Source: an uncultured Lachnospiraceae bacterium (GTDB lineage Bacteria > Bacillota > Clostridia > Lachnospirales > Lachnospiraceae). From it: a stretch of 60,360 bases of DNA. Each line of letters starts with the position of its first letter. Position 1 is the first letter of the stretch. Positions 1-8,481 of the stretch are shown in pieces. Below the pieces are notes generated by a model that was given only the letters and a program-made list of their open reading frames with translations, was not told the DNA's origin and searched no databases. The DNA lies in the NCBI GenBank assembly GCA_934418125.1, contig CAKRWT010000014.1, forward strand, positions 1 to 60,360, read 5' to 3'. The translations under genes were made by a program, and so were the position numbers.

Positions 1-372
1 AATCCGCGCTGCCGCGCTTCTTTCCTGCTTCGCAGGTGATTCGTTCGCTAACGGCGCATGAAAAACAAATGTCTGCTTCGCAGCCGCTTGTTTTTCTTTT
101 TCTACCTTTATTTCTTTTCTACTTATTAGCTCACGAATCCGCGCTGCCGCGCTTCTTTCCTGCTTCGCAGGTGATTCGTTCGCTAACGGCGCATGAAAAA
201 CAAATGTCTGCTCCGCAGCCGCTTGTTTTTCTTTTTCTACCTTTATTTCTTTTCTACTTATTAGCTCACGAATCCGCGCTGCCGCGCTTCTTTCCTGCTT
301 CGCAGGTGATTCGTTCGCTAACGGCGCATGAAAAACAAATGTCTGCTCCGCAGCCGCTTGTTTTTCTTTTGC
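1..372. repeat. 135-bp tandem direct repeat, about 2.8 copies
   Basis: Three head-to-tail units begin at 1, 136 and 271. The last is cut at about 372, and the array may extend left of the window. The units are nearly identical; one visible difference is TCTGCTTCGCAG in unit 1 against TCTGCTCCGCAG in units 2 and 3. Each unit holds short hairpins (CTGC-TTC-GCAG and CGTT-CGCT-AACG). The period is divisible by three, so a reading frame stays open across the array, but the translation is low complexity and repeats itself, so I do not call a gene. It lies downstream of the lipoprotein gene at 392. Confidence 0.9.
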
Positions 373-391
373 GCCTATTATATCATGAACC

Positions 392-820
392 TCAGTCAAA
401 GACTACCGGTTTGTCAATAAACTCTGTCTTAATGACCACATAGGGGTAGCTTGCCACGATATTGCTTTTCTCTTCCGGCTGTGGTCCTATCAGATTGGTG
501 TCTACATAGATTGCGTTGGCAGTCTCATAGAGAGCATTCATGGCTATGCTGTAACCGCCAGTCTGCTGAACACCATATCCTACACAAATATAGAGAAAGC
601 CCTGGTCCTCAAAGGTCATTTTGAAAGGATTCTCTTTCTTTTCCTCAATCATGGCAAGCAGTTCTTCCGGAATATTTTCTTCCGAGATGATGGTACATTC
701 CAAATCCTTTATTTTCTCCATGGTATCCTGTTTCTTTCCACAGGCAAACACACCAAAGCACATAAGACAAATGATGCAAATGCTAAGCAGTCTCTTCTGA
801 TATTCACTACATCCGCTCAT
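392..820 (-). CDS. PrcB-like lipoprotein
   Basis: A 142-residue secreted lipoprotein. The N-terminus has basic residues, a hydrophobic stretch and a lipobox ending FGVFAC at about residues 22-27, so the mature protein should be anchored by its Cys. The mature part resembles the PrcB C-terminal domain family: a strand with GYGVQQTGGYSIAM, then a later VDTNLIGP segment and a final SYPYVVIKT strand. That family is found in small secreted proteins of unknown biochemistry. The gene is divergent from the acyltransferase at 1182. Ribosome binding is modest (GGGGAAAAGG before the ATG). Domain assignment is by motif memory only. Confidence 0.7.
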   Translation of the reverse strand: MSGCSEYQKRLLSICIICLMCFGVFACGKKQDTMEKIKDLECTIISEENIPEELLAMIEEKKENPFKMTFEDQGFLYICVGYGVQQTGGYSIAMNALYETANAIYVDTNLIGPQPEEKSNIVASYPYVVIKTEFIDKPVVFD

Positions 821-930
821 ACCTTTTCCCCGCTACTGTTTCTATCGCTTATTACCTAACCTATGTAGAAATGTGGTGTGCTATTCCTGTTATAATATAA
901 ATAATTGCATAACCAATTTTTATCGCAGGA

Positions 931-1063
931 TTGCACAACGGAACAACCACCTCGGACACGCTTCCGCTCCGCTCCAAACGCAATGGTACATAAGCGGCTA
1001 AAACACAGCCACTAAGTACCAGCGTTTTACAAGGGTTCTTCGCTTGCTTGTTCCGTTGTACAA
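931..1063 (+). repeat. structured palindromic element, copy A (plsC leader)
   Basis: A 133-bp imperfect palindrome with no coding content. Its outer arms, TTGCACAACGGAACAA (931-946) and TTGTTCCGTTGTACAA (1048-1063), pair at 15 of 16 positions. The core is a hairpin: AAACGC pairs with GCGTTT, GGTAC with GTACC, and GGCT with AGCC around an AAAACAC loop. A second copy in opposite orientation lies at 19805-19940. Both copies sit 5' of a gene reading in the matching direction, here plsC at 1182. It could be a cis-regulatory RNA leader or a palindromic mobile repeat. The rest of the 362-bp gap between genes holds only a possible TATAAT at 891-896. Confidence 0.85.
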
Positions 1064-1181
1064 TCTATTTCTGAAATTGAAGCGTTTACATGAAGTGTTT
1101 CACAATTATCTAATTGATTATTACTACAGGAAACTATATAATGTACATAGTTATATTTTAGGTAGAAGAAAGGCTTTATAT

Positions 1182-1916
1182 ATGATTCGTTTAATTTTAG
1201 TGGTATTGTTTGTTGTGTTATTCTTGATTTTAAGTATTCCTCTTCTGATAGTGGAATATTTTATTGGGAAATGGAAGCCGGAGGTAAAAGATCGTTCTTC
1301 CCTCGCCATTGTAAACTGGGCATTTCGATGTGTCCTTTTCCTGGCAGGTACTTCCGTTACAGTTATCGGTGAGGAGAATGTCCCGAAGGACGAACCGGTT
1401 CTGTATATCGGCAACCACCGAAGCTACTTCGATATCGTTATGACTTATATACGGGTTCCACGCCCTACCGGCTATATCGCCAAAATTGAGATGTTAAAGA
1501 TACCGCTTCTCTCCCATTGGATGAAATATCTGCACTGTCTGTTCTTAGACCGGAATGATATCAAACAGGGAATGAAGATTATCCTGACAGCGATTGACAA
1601 GGTAAAATCCGGCATTTCCATCTGTGTCTTCCCGGAAGGCACCCGCAACAAGGTTCCGGATACTTTCATGGAATTCCATGAGGGCACTTTCAAAATCGCC
1701 GCCAAGACCGGCTGTCCTATTGTTCCCATGGCTATCAATAATGCCGGACAGATTTTTGAAGACCATATTCCCTGGATTAAGAAAACCCATGTGGTTCTGG
1801 AATATGGCAAACCAATCTATGTCAAGGATTTGGACAAAGAAGCACAACGCCATGTAGGGGCTACCGTACAAGGCATTATCAAAGAAATGTATTTCAAAAA
1901 CAAAGAGCTGGTTTAA
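1182..1916 (+). CDS. plsC: 1-acyl-sn-glycerol-3-phosphate acyltransferase (PlsC family)
   Basis: A 244-residue membrane-bound acyltransferase that adds the second acyl chain to lysophosphatidic acid in phospholipid synthesis. The N-terminal 27 residues form a hydrophobic anchor. The catalytic HX4D motif is NHRSYFD (His79, Asp84) and the substrate-binding block is FPEGTRN (150-156), both intact, with the length typical of the family. I chose the ATG at 1182 because AGAAAGG lies at proper spacing in front of it. An upstream in-frame extension to 1044 would run into the palindromic element and looks non-protein-like. It is a single gene ending in a hairpin. Confidence 0.9.
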   Translation: MIRLILVVLFVVLFLILSIPLLIVEYFIGKWKPEVKDRSSLAIVNWAFRCVLFLAGTSVTVIGEENVPKDEPVLYIGNHRSYFDIVMTYIRVPRPTGYIAKIEMLKIPLLSHWMKYLHCLFLDRNDIKQGMKIILTAIDKVKSGISICVFPEGTRNKVPDTFMEFHEGTFKIAAKTGCPIVPMAINNAGQIFEDHIPWIKKTHVVLEYGKPIYVKDLDKEAQRHVGATVQGIIKEMYFKNKELV

Positions 1917-1935
1917 ACGCCAGCTCTTTAAGTTA
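1902..1935 (+). terminator. hairpin terminator after plsC
   Basis: AAAGAGCTGG (1902-1911) pairs perfectly with CCAGCTCTTT (1920-1929) around an 8-nt loop that contains the plsC stop codon. The T tract is weak, so termination strength is uncertain. Confidence 0.55.
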
Positions 1936-2051
1936 CTTCGTTATTCCACCATGAAAATAACATTCATATACCTTTTCATTATTACAATAAATTTCTTCAT
2001 ATCCCTAATTGCTTTTTTGCTACTCTTATTATACAAAACAGTAATCCTGTA

Positions 2052-2249
2052 TTATCGAAATTCCACAACTTCAGAGAAATCTTTTCTTGGTCTTTGTCCA
2101 GGTGCTTCATCTGCAATACCTAAAGAAATGGCTCCAACAAGTTGTCCTTTTATGCCCATAACAGGAAATATCTTTCCAAGTATCCACGATGGTATCGCTA
2201 TTGCAAGGCAAACTAGAATACCTCTCCCATTTTTCTTCACAAAACTCAT
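2052..2249 (-). pseudogene. chimeric remnant: YeiH-type exporter N-terminus joined to nitroreductase C-terminus
   Basis: The reading frame begins MSFVKKNGRGILVC and continues IPSWILGKIFPV, which matches the start of YeiH/UPF0324 putative sulfate exporters. After about 30 residues it switches to KGQLVGAISLGIADEAP and RPRKDFSEVVEFR, which is the C-terminal end typical of nitroreductase-family flavoproteins. The simplest reading is one deletion that fused two neighbouring genes. At 66 residues the product can have neither activity. A GAGAGG sequence precedes the start, and a promoter-like motif (2279-2298) shared with ogt sits upstream. Assignment of both halves rests on family motifs that I recognise, not on a search. 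Confidence 0.6.
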
Positions 2250-2278
2250 TTCATAAGAACCTCTCTTTTCTATATGTG

Positions 2279-2298
2279 AAATTATATCACTGGACAAT
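2279..2298 (-). promoter_or_regulatory. promoter/operator motif shared with ogt, copy 1
   Basis: On the minus strand this reads ATTGTCCAGTGATATAATTT. It includes a perfect TATAAT -10 box and lies just upstream of the chimeric remnant. The identical 20 bases recur at 3702-3721 ahead of ogt, so the conserved TTGTCCAGTGA part is a candidate operator. Confidence 0.6.
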
Positions 2299-2307
2299 GA
2301 AAAGTCA

Positions 2308-2562
2308 TCAAATTACCACCCCAATCAATAATAACCACCTATGATTAAACATAATTTGAGACTCTTTATTGTATGGTGAAAAACCGGTTTTACTCTCTCC
2401 TGCCAACTCAGCCTGCATCAAATCAGTTATCTCCTTTTGCACATCTTCCGGAGTATCAGTCAATTCCATCCAGCTTTTCAGATTCACCGGCACCAAGGTA
2501 GTTTCTTCGGTCAAATCCATACAAGTAATGTCCTTTACAAAAGGAGCTAATGCCCTGCTACA
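2308..2562 (-). pseudogene. SAM-dependent methyltransferase remnant with internal deletion
   Basis: The frame reads CSRALAPFVKDITCMDLTEE, which resembles motif I/II of class I methyltransferases (end of the glycine loop through the acidic strand-2 residue). It then jumps straight to VPVNLKSWMELTDTPEDV and later FSPY and MFNHRWLLLIG, which look like the C-terminal part of such enzymes. The N-terminal start and the middle of the Rossmann domain are missing, and no ribosome binding site precedes it. It directly follows, and slightly overlaps, the 3' end of the HD gene, so a deletion probably removed the intervening DNA. The family call is tentative. Confidence 0.5.
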
Positions 2563-3043
2563 AATACATACTTTTTAACAGATGTGTTCCTGTGGCAGTG
2601 TGAAAAACTTTCTCGCAGGCATTTTCGATTGCCTCTTTTGAATATCCACTTTCGCCTGCATTGACCAGAAAATCAGCTTCCAACAAAATCTGATAATCCA
2701 TACCATCCACATTGGTATATGTATGATGATGTTCCACTAACCATTTTACCCGTTCAACATTCAACATGCCTACGGGCAGTTCATTAAGAAATGCATCCAC
2801 CAATGGTGCACTTTCTTCTTCCTGATGTTTTCCATCTGTATCCCCATATTTTTCCCGGCATAATGGGCAGGCAATATCATGAACAACGGCGGCTATTTCC
2901 AAAAGTTCCTGTGTTTTTTTATCCAGTCTTTCCGCTTCTCCAATGGTCTTTGCCAATGCCCATACTTTCAGGAAATGGTCAATATCATGTATATTTCCTT
3001 CGTAAAAATCAATCATTTTTTCAATCGCAGCTGCAATTAACAT
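2558..3043 (-). CDS. HD-domain phosphohydrolase-like protein
   Basis: A 161-residue cytoplasmic protein of the HD superfamily (metal-dependent phosphohydrolases). The metal-binding signature is VHDIACP (His55, Asp56), supported by upstream His19 and His23 and by a later EHHHTY block and an EADFLVNA helix that commonly closes the fold. The substrate is unknown. A GGAGG sits 6-7 bases before the ATG, and the gene starts 10 bp after ogt, so the two are co-transcribed. The C-terminus, ending KSMYL, abuts the methyltransferase remnant and may have lost one or two residues in that deletion. Confidence 0.85.
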   Translation of the reverse strand: MLIAAAIEKMIDFYEGNIHDIDHFLKVWALAKTIGEAERLDKKTQELLEIAAVVHDIACPLCREKYGDTDGKHQEEESAPLVDAFLNELPVGMLNVERVKWLVEHHHTYTNVDGMDYQILLEADFLVNAGESGYSKEAIENACEKVFHTATGTHLLKSMYL

Positions 3044-3053
3044 ATACTACCTC

Positions 3054-3587
3054 CTACAATGCTGTCCCTTTCTTTGGAACAAATAAACGGCTCATATCTG
3101 CATGTTCCAACTCAAGCAGGGCAATTTTTTTATCAATTCCTCCAGCATATCCTGTCAGACTTCCATTTGCACCTACAACTCGGTGGCAGGGAATGATAAT
3201 AGATATTTCATTATGTCCAACCGCACCGCCAACTGCCTGGGCAGACATGCGGAAAGTGTTTTCCATCTCAGCCATTTTGCGGGCAATTTCTCCGTAGGAA
3301 ACCGTCTGTCCATAGGGAATCTGTAATAAAATCTGCCACACAGCCTGTCTGAATGCGGAACCATTTAGGTGAAGTGGCGGAATAAAGTTCGGTTCTTCCC
3401 CGGAGAAATACACATCCAGCCATTTTTTTGCCTCTGTGAGAATCCCTGTTTCCTGTGGAATATGCTCATCCGGAAGTGTGTTTGCAAAATATTTCTGTCC
3501 TTCAAACCACAGCCCGATAAGCCCGGCTTCATCCGCAGCCAGTAAAATCTCCCCTAACGTTGATTCATATTTACATGTGTATACCAT
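3054..3587 (-). CDS. ogt: methylated-DNA--protein-cysteine methyltransferase
   Basis: A 177-residue suicide repair protein that takes methyl groups from O6-methylguanine in DNA onto its own cysteine. The active-site PCHRV is present (Cys134), preceded by the SYGEIA helix and MSAQAVGGAVGHN, which corresponds to the usual DNA-binding MSARAVGGAVGHN, followed by the Tyr/Gly-rich TGYAGG loop. The N-terminal ribonuclease-like domain is complete. The start at 3587 is set by GTGGAGG 7 bases upstream. It is first in an operon with the HD gene. The promoter region at 3702-3721 carries the repeated TTGTCCAGTGATATAAT motif. Confidence 0.93.
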   Translation of the reverse strand: MVYTCKYESTLGEILLAADEAGLIGLWFEGQKYFANTLPDEHIPQETGILTEAKKWLDVYFSGEEPNFIPPLHLNGSAFRQAVWQILLQIPYGQTVSYGEIARKMAEMENTFRMSAQAVGGAVGHNEISIIIPCHRVVGANGSLTGYAGGIDKKIALLELEHADMSRLFVPKKGTAL

Positions 3588-3701
3588 ATTTATGCCTCCA
3601 CAATGTATTAGAATCTTGTCATTCTTCTCTTTGTTTCCCATAACAACAAATTCATGTTTTTTATAAAATGGTACATTGTTTTTACTTTCCTTTTATGTAC
3701 A

Positions 3702-3721
3702 AAATTATATCACTGGACAAT
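3702..3721 (-). promoter_or_regulatory. ogt: promoter/operator motif ahead of ogt, copy 2
   Basis: Identical over 20 bases to 2279-2298. On the minus strand it has TATAAT, with TTTTAC about 18 bases upstream as a possible -35. The shared non-promoter bases TTGTCCAGTGA may bind a regulator. Confidence 0.6.
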
Positions 3722-3810
3722 AATAAAGTAAAATTATCTGGTAATATAAAAGTTTAGCTCTAAGCAATAAATACAACACTATCTGTTTTTGCAGCTTCAG
3801 CCTGTTATTA

Positions 3811-3839
3811 TTGAGACCGAAAAAGAAATCGGCTATAAT
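3811..3839 (+). promoter_or_regulatory. sigma-A promoter of the 3874 pseudogene
   Basis: TTGAGA (3811-3816), a 17-base spacer and TATAAT (3834-3839). The spacer holds an inverted repeat CCGA-N9-TCGG that could be an operator. The promoter looks intact although the gene it drives is broken. Confidence 0.75.
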
Positions 3840-3873
3840 ATTATTATACGAAACAAGAAGGAGGCATCTTTTT

Positions 3874-4296
3874 ATGGATATATCTGATTTTATAGAAGTT
3901 GCTAAAGGATTTCATGTTCTTGGCATCAAAATCACAAAAGATGGGGAACGCATAAACGAATGACATAGTGAAGCCGAGTGTCGTAGAAATATTTATTCAG
4001 CAACAAAGAACTTTACATCCTGTGCGGTTGGTTTTGCTGTTCAAGAGGGATTAATATCTCTGGATGAAAAACTGATAGATGCTTTTTCAGAAGATTTACC
4101 GGATGTGATTGATTCTAATTTACAAACAGCAACTGTCCGAGACTTACTTACGATGTGTTTAGGGCAGGAACAGAGCAGCCTTATGGGGGAACAGCGTCCA
4201 TTATACCATGAGGATAACTGGATAAAAATGGCTTTAGCCATTCCCTTTAAATATAAGCCAGGTACACATTTTGTATATAACAATGTTGGTCCCTAG
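3874..4296 (+). pseudogene. beta-lactamase-family serine hydrolase, nonsense-mutated and truncated
   Basis: It starts with a good site (AAGGAGG 8 bases before the ATG) and reads MDISDFIEVAKGFHVLG. An in-frame TGA at 3961-3963 stops it at residue 29. The same frame then continues with YSATKNFTSCAVGFAVQEG, containing the serine hydrolase SxxK motif (SATK), and RDLLTMCLGQE. It ends at VYNNVGP followed by a stop, where the family normally continues for at least 150 more residues. A full-length relative sits at 57287-58780. The 125 bp after it (4297-4423) match nothing I recognise. Confidence 0.8.
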
Positions 4297-4423
4297 CTTC
4301 CGACCCGAACGATCGTTGATATAGCAGGCGGACACTGCGGTTGCATACTGTTCCATAAGACAGAAATTCAAACAATAAGCAATCCTGCAGTGCCGCAGCA
4401 AGGTGTGACCGTATGCCGATTGG

Positions 4424-6148
4424 TCAGGCAGATAGTACTATTACCGCAACATCAAAGCCCTCCACTTTTCCATCAAAAACATCCCTTCTAAGCAGGTTAT
4501 CTTTTTGCGCATACTCATGAAATTCCTTCGTATTACTACTGCAATTAAAGATTAAAGCAATTGTCTCTTCGTCGTTTTTTCTAATCAACACAATCGTCTC
4601 TTCCTCATCCTCGACAATTGTTTCAACCAATTCGCCTTCTACAATGCACGCATGCGCTTTCCGGACCTGCAACAGTTGTTTATACCATTCATACATTTCT
4701 TTATCCTGATATTCTTCATCCCAGTACATACCTCGTCTGCAATCCGGATCGTTTGCTCCCGGCATTGCATACTCATCTCCATAATAAATCATAGGCATTC
4801 CCGGCAATAACAATTGAAAGGCTGCTGCTAAATGCTGCTTTTTCTTATTATCATTACATAGATGTAAAAATCGTGCCGTATCATGGCTGTCAATCAGATT
4901 CCACATGAGCGGATAACATTTTTGGTTTAAACGGCCCTTCAGGTATCCCAGATTCTGTACAAACTGGCTGACAGTAATCTTTTCCTCTGCAAGCAAATCT
5001 ATCAGATTCAGATAAAATGGATAATTCATGACTGTATCCCATTCATCTCCCTCAAGGAAATCGCCTGCATAGTGCCATATTTCACCAATTATGAGCATAT
5101 CCTTTTTTACTTCCTTGATTAACTTTCTAAAACGCTTCCAGAAGAAATGACTGATTTCATCTCCTACATCCATTCTCCATCCATCAATATCGCATTCCTT
5201 AATCCAATAGCAGGCAACATCTGTCATGAATTTTTCCACCTCGGGATTTTTCAGATTTAACTTTGGCATTCCATCATAATACCCAAAACATTTGAAGTTT
5301 GGAATCTCTCCCGCTTCGCTTTTAAGCGGAAATTCCTCGATAAAATACCAGTCCCGATATTTCGATTGTTCTCCTTTTTCCAGGATATCCTCAAATGCAA
5401 AAAATTCTCTTCCTGTGTGGTTGAATACCGCATCCATAACCACTTTCATTCCACGCTCATGCGCTTTTTGTACAAGCTCCTTCAGATCCTCTGTTGTCCC
5501 AAAGGAAGGATCAATCTGATAATAATCAATGGTATCGTACTTATGACATGAATTCGATTTAAAGATAGGTGTCATATACAAAACATCAATCCCCAAATCC
5601 TGAATATGGTCCAGATGTTCAATAATCCCTCTCAGATTACCATGGAGATTATCCATAGGCGTAATCGGTGCTTTATACCACAGTTCCTTTGCTATCGGCT
5701 GTGTTGCTGCAAAACGGGATGGGAAAATCTGATACACAACCTTGTTTGCTGCCCACTCCGGCACTTCAAACATTTCTTCCTCTCTAAGGTTCTGCGGACA
5801 GTCAAACATCCTATCCCTGTTGGTAATACATTCCTTGCTAAACTCATAATTGCCGTAATATACCTTTTCCCCTTGCAAATCTGTAAATTCAAAAAAATAG
5901 CGGAGACATATCAAATGCATCTGAAGCTGCGCTTCATAATACTCATGAAACTGCGATGTGGCAACCTTCTTCATCGGAATCAGCTTGCGAGTATCCTTGC
6001 ATTCCATTGGTATATACTTATCTTCACAATGAAGAATTATCTCCTTCATATCGTCTTTTTTTACCTGCACGCGTATCACAAATAAATCCTTGTCAATCGC
6101 ATAGCAGAATCTTTTATCCATATCATGCCAAACTGCTGAATATTCCAT
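4424..6148 (-). CDS. intracellular GH13 alpha-amylase family enzyme (neopullulanase/cyclomaltodextrinase type)
   Basis: A 574-residue cytoplasmic glycoside hydrolase cleaving alpha-glucans or maltodextrins. There is no signal peptide. An N-terminal beta-rich domain (about 1-125) precedes the (beta/alpha)8 barrel. The catalytic residues are visible: nucleophile Asp327 in DGWRMDVGDE, acid/base Glu356 in IIGEIWH, and Asp423 in IDSHDTARF. DAVFNHTG (239-246) and PMIYYGDEYAMPGANDPDCRR are typical of the maltodextrin-degrading GH13_20 group. It begins 5 bp after the AraC gene and is last in the MATE-AraC-GH13 operon, so the regulator may sense a sugar. The exact substrate is not readable. Confidence 0.9.
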   Translation of the reverse strand: MEYSAVWHDMDKRFCYAIDKDLFVIRVQVKKDDMKEIILHCEDKYIPMECKDTRKLIPMKKVATSQFHEYYEAQLQMHLICLRYFFEFTDLQGEKVYYGNYEFSKECITNRDRMFDCPQNLREEEMFEVPEWAANKVVYQIFPSRFAATQPIAKELWYKAPITPMDNLHGNLRGIIEHLDHIQDLGIDVLYMTPIFKSNSCHKYDTIDYYQIDPSFGTTEDLKELVQKAHERGMKVVMDAVFNHTGREFFAFEDILEKGEQSKYRDWYFIEEFPLKSEAGEIPNFKCFGYYDGMPKLNLKNPEVEKFMTDVACYWIKECDIDGWRMDVGDEISHFFWKRFRKLIKEVKKDMLIIGEIWHYAGDFLEGDEWDTVMNYPFYLNLIDLLAEEKITVSQFVQNLGYLKGRLNQKCYPLMWNLIDSHDTARFLHLCNDNKKKQHLAAAFQLLLPGMPMIYYGDEYAMPGANDPDCRRGMYWDEEYQDKEMYEWYKQLLQVRKAHACIVEGELVETIVEDEEETIVLIRKNDEETIALIFNCSSNTKEFHEYAQKDNLLRRDVFDGKVEGFDVAVIVLSA

Positions 6149-6153
6149 AATAT

Positions 6154-7017
6154 TTACCCTTTCCCTATTCCTTTTTTGTATTTTAACGGCGATACCCCAT
6201 ATGCTTTTTTGAAGCTTCTGATAAAATAACTTACATTCTGATAACCGCTCTGCATAGCCACCTCTGTAATGGGAATGTCCGTATCCTGTAACAGCTGCTT
6301 TGCATGCTCCAACCGTAAATATGTTACATACTGCGACAGTGCAATATGAAAATGTTCCTTAAAATACCGTGATATATATTTTTCGGAAAGATGAAACTGT
6401 TCTCCAAATTCCTTTAATGATATCTTCCCTGTGAAATTCTGCTGTACATAGGAAACCATTTCTTTTTCTACCATATTTCTGCCGCTTGTATCATTTTCTA
6501 TTACAAATCCTTGCTTCCACATTTCAAGAATAAATTGTAAAAGAATTATTTTTGTCTTAATCTGCGCCGTTATTTTTGACTCACTTTCATTATTTTTTGC
6601 CACATATATCGCAATCAGCTGCTCGCACAGCTCCTTTGCTGTCCCCCTGACTCTTGGACTTATCATCAACTGACCACTGTTTAATGGCTCAAGCAATTTA
6701 TCATTTAACATATCATCTGTACGAAAAGATATATATTTTAATGGAAAAAGAAAAGTAAAATAATCCACGGTGCCGGTCTGTGCGCCCATGAGATGCAGAT
6801 TGCCCGGTGACACAACGAACACATCCCCTGCGTTTCCAATATAGCTCTCCCCTGATATACTTACCGTCAGGCAGCCACTTTTTACATATATAATTTCAAG
6901 TTCGTCATGCCAATGTACCGGTATCTGAAATGACCGGCCCGCATTCTCTATGTGATATGTACTAAACGGGTCATTCTTTGTACCATGTGGTTTATTTTCC
7001 TTTAATTCAAAGTACAT
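6154..7017 (-). CDS. AraC-family transcriptional regulator with cupin sensor
   Basis: A 287-residue regulator. The N-terminal half is an AraC-binding cupin (IPVHWHDELEIIYVKSG at about 32-48, then GDVFVVSPGNLH). The C-terminal 100 residues hold two helix-turn-helix motifs: SLKEFGEQFHLSEKYISRYF, then ITEVAMQSGYQNVSYFIRSF with the family ending GVSPLKYKK. It lies between a MATE pump and a GH13 amylase with gaps of 8 and 5 bp, so it probably controls this operon or a linked carbohydrate pathway. The ligand is unknown. Confidence 0.9.
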   Translation of the reverse strand: MYFELKENKPHGTKNDPFSTYHIENAGRSFQIPVHWHDELEIIYVKSGCLTVSISGESYIGNAGDVFVVSPGNLHLMGAQTGTVDYFTFLFPLKYISFRTDDMLNDKLLEPLNSGQLMISPRVRGTAKELCEQLIAIYVAKNNESESKITAQIKTKIILLQFILEMWKQGFVIENDTSGRNMVEKEMVSYVQQNFTGKISLKEFGEQFHLSEKYISRYFKEHFHIALSQYVTYLRLEHAKQLLQDTDIPITEVAMQSGYQNVSYFIRSFKKAYGVSPLKYKKGIGKG

Positions 7018-7025
7018 AATCTCTC

Positions 7026-8348
7026 CTACAATTCTACAAAACTCTTACTTTTCCATTTTCCGCTCTTCCACCTAAGCACCATCCCAACGGCTCTCGCACA
7101 TTCATCACCTGCCATAGCAATATATGCTCCTACTGCCCCAAGCCCGCTGCATATTCCAAGAAAATACGTTCCGCCAACCGCAAACAGGTACATAAAAATC
7201 GCGCCCATTATAACTGGAAAAACTGCATCTCCACTAGTTTTTAATGCCTGACCATATACAAGATTGGTTACTCTGCCAAATTCAAGGAATATGTCTACGA
7301 TTAACAGCTTTACCACAAGATTTATCATTTGTGCATCATCCGTAAATATAGGAACAATAAAATGTCCCGACATTGCAAATGTCACGGAGAAGCACGATGC
7401 TGTTATAAGACCATATATCACAGCTTTTACCGTTCCCTTGTCACATGCTTCAAACTCTTTGGCTCCAATTCTCCAGCCAGTCATAATCGCATTAGCCTGT
7501 GCAAGTGCAGCTCCTATACAATACGAAAAATTGGTAATCTGTATCGCATACGAACGGGCTGTAACATTCATTCCGTCCGCATCCATCTGATTCATGAAAC
7601 GCACTATCAATGTCATTGCTACATTGTAAAGTGCTGTCTCTAAGGCAGAAGGAAAACCTATCTTAACAATCTGCAGAAGTATCTTTCGTGGCAGACTACG
7701 TTCAGGGCTCTGCTTTGCTTTTATAAGTACAGCACTCATGCCTGCTACAATCATAAGATTCACAACCCTTGAAATAACGGTGGCAACAGCAACTCCCATT
7801 ACGCCCCAGCCAAGCCCAAACAAAAATACCATATTAAGGATTATATTAACGGCATTTCCAATAACGGTTCCCAGCAAGGAATGCTTTGTATAGCCAAACA
7901 CTCTCAGGTAGCTGGAAAAAATAGGAATAAGTGCATTTAAAAAACAGGCTCCTCCAACAATTCGGAGGTATGTTTCAGCCGGCTCCAGCAAAGCCGGCGC
8001 AATACTTACTATTCTAAGTATTCCACCCGAAAAAACGGCAAGAATAACAGACATCAGAATTCCTATCAGTGCATTAAACATAAGTCCCAGCTGTCTGGCC
8101 TGATATGCAATTCCGGGTCTTCCCGCTCCGATATTTTGTGACATAACCGCTACCATGCCAGATGATATTACCCCGAACATGATGATAAAAATACTTATAT
8201 AGGTATTTGCCGTTCCAACAGCTCCCACAGCCTGGTCACTTACCGATGATAACATAAGTGTATCTACCATACCTGAAAGCATATAAAATAAAGTTTCTAA
8301 GCATATTGGCACGGATAGCTGTGTCAATGTTTTTCTTTCGTTTCCCAT
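7026..8348 (-). CDS. MATE-family efflux transporter
   Basis: A 440-residue integral membrane protein with about 12 hydrophobic segments, the usual MATE length. It should export a small molecule in exchange for Na+ or H+. The two MatE halves are recognisable: VDTLMLSSVSDQAVGAVGTA at the start of the first and an equivalent IGFPSALETALYNVAM at the start of the second. A GAGGG ribosome site lies before the ATG. It is the first gene of the operon with AraC and GH13. The AT-rich upstream DNA (8360-8470) shows no clear -35/-10 pair. Confidence 0.9.
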   Translation of the reverse strand: MGNERKTLTQLSVPICLETLFYMLSGMVDTLMLSSVSDQAVGAVGTANTYISIFIIMFGVISSGMVAVMSQNIGAGRPGIAYQARQLGLMFNALIGILMSVILAVFSGGILRIVSIAPALLEPAETYLRIVGGACFLNALIPIFSSYLRVFGYTKHSLLGTVIGNAVNIILNMVFLFGLGWGVMGVAVATVISRVVNLMIVAGMSAVLIKAKQSPERSLPRKILLQIVKIGFPSALETALYNVAMTLIVRFMNQMDADGMNVTARSYAIQITNFSYCIGAALAQANAIMTGWRIGAKEFEACDKGTVKAVIYGLITASCFSVTFAMSGHFIVPIFTDDAQMINLVVKLLIVDIFLEFGRVTNLVYGQALKTSGDAVFPVIMGAIFMYLFAVGGTYFLGICSGLGAVGAYIAMAGDECARAVGMVLRWKSGKWKSKSFVEL

Positions 8349-8481
8349 GTTTTTCCCTCACATATAGATATAACATATATTATTGATAATACGATATATT
8401 TCTATGTATTTCTTGTAAAATATCTCTTAAAAATTGCACTATTTCTACTATTTCACATAATAAACCAGGCATCAAGAGCAG

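Noticed and set aside
36..443. Open frame across the 135-bp repeats
   Set aside because: The translation merely repeats the same 45-residue unit, has no ribosome binding site, and stays open only because the period is divisible by three.
1044..1181. N-terminal extension of PlsC
   Set aside because: It overlaps the palindromic element, has no ribosome site, and would put 46 odd residues before the normal membrane anchor.
1951..2256. Plus-strand frame of 101 residues
   Set aside because: The opposite strand carries recognisable exporter and nitroreductase fragments; this frame has no site or motif.
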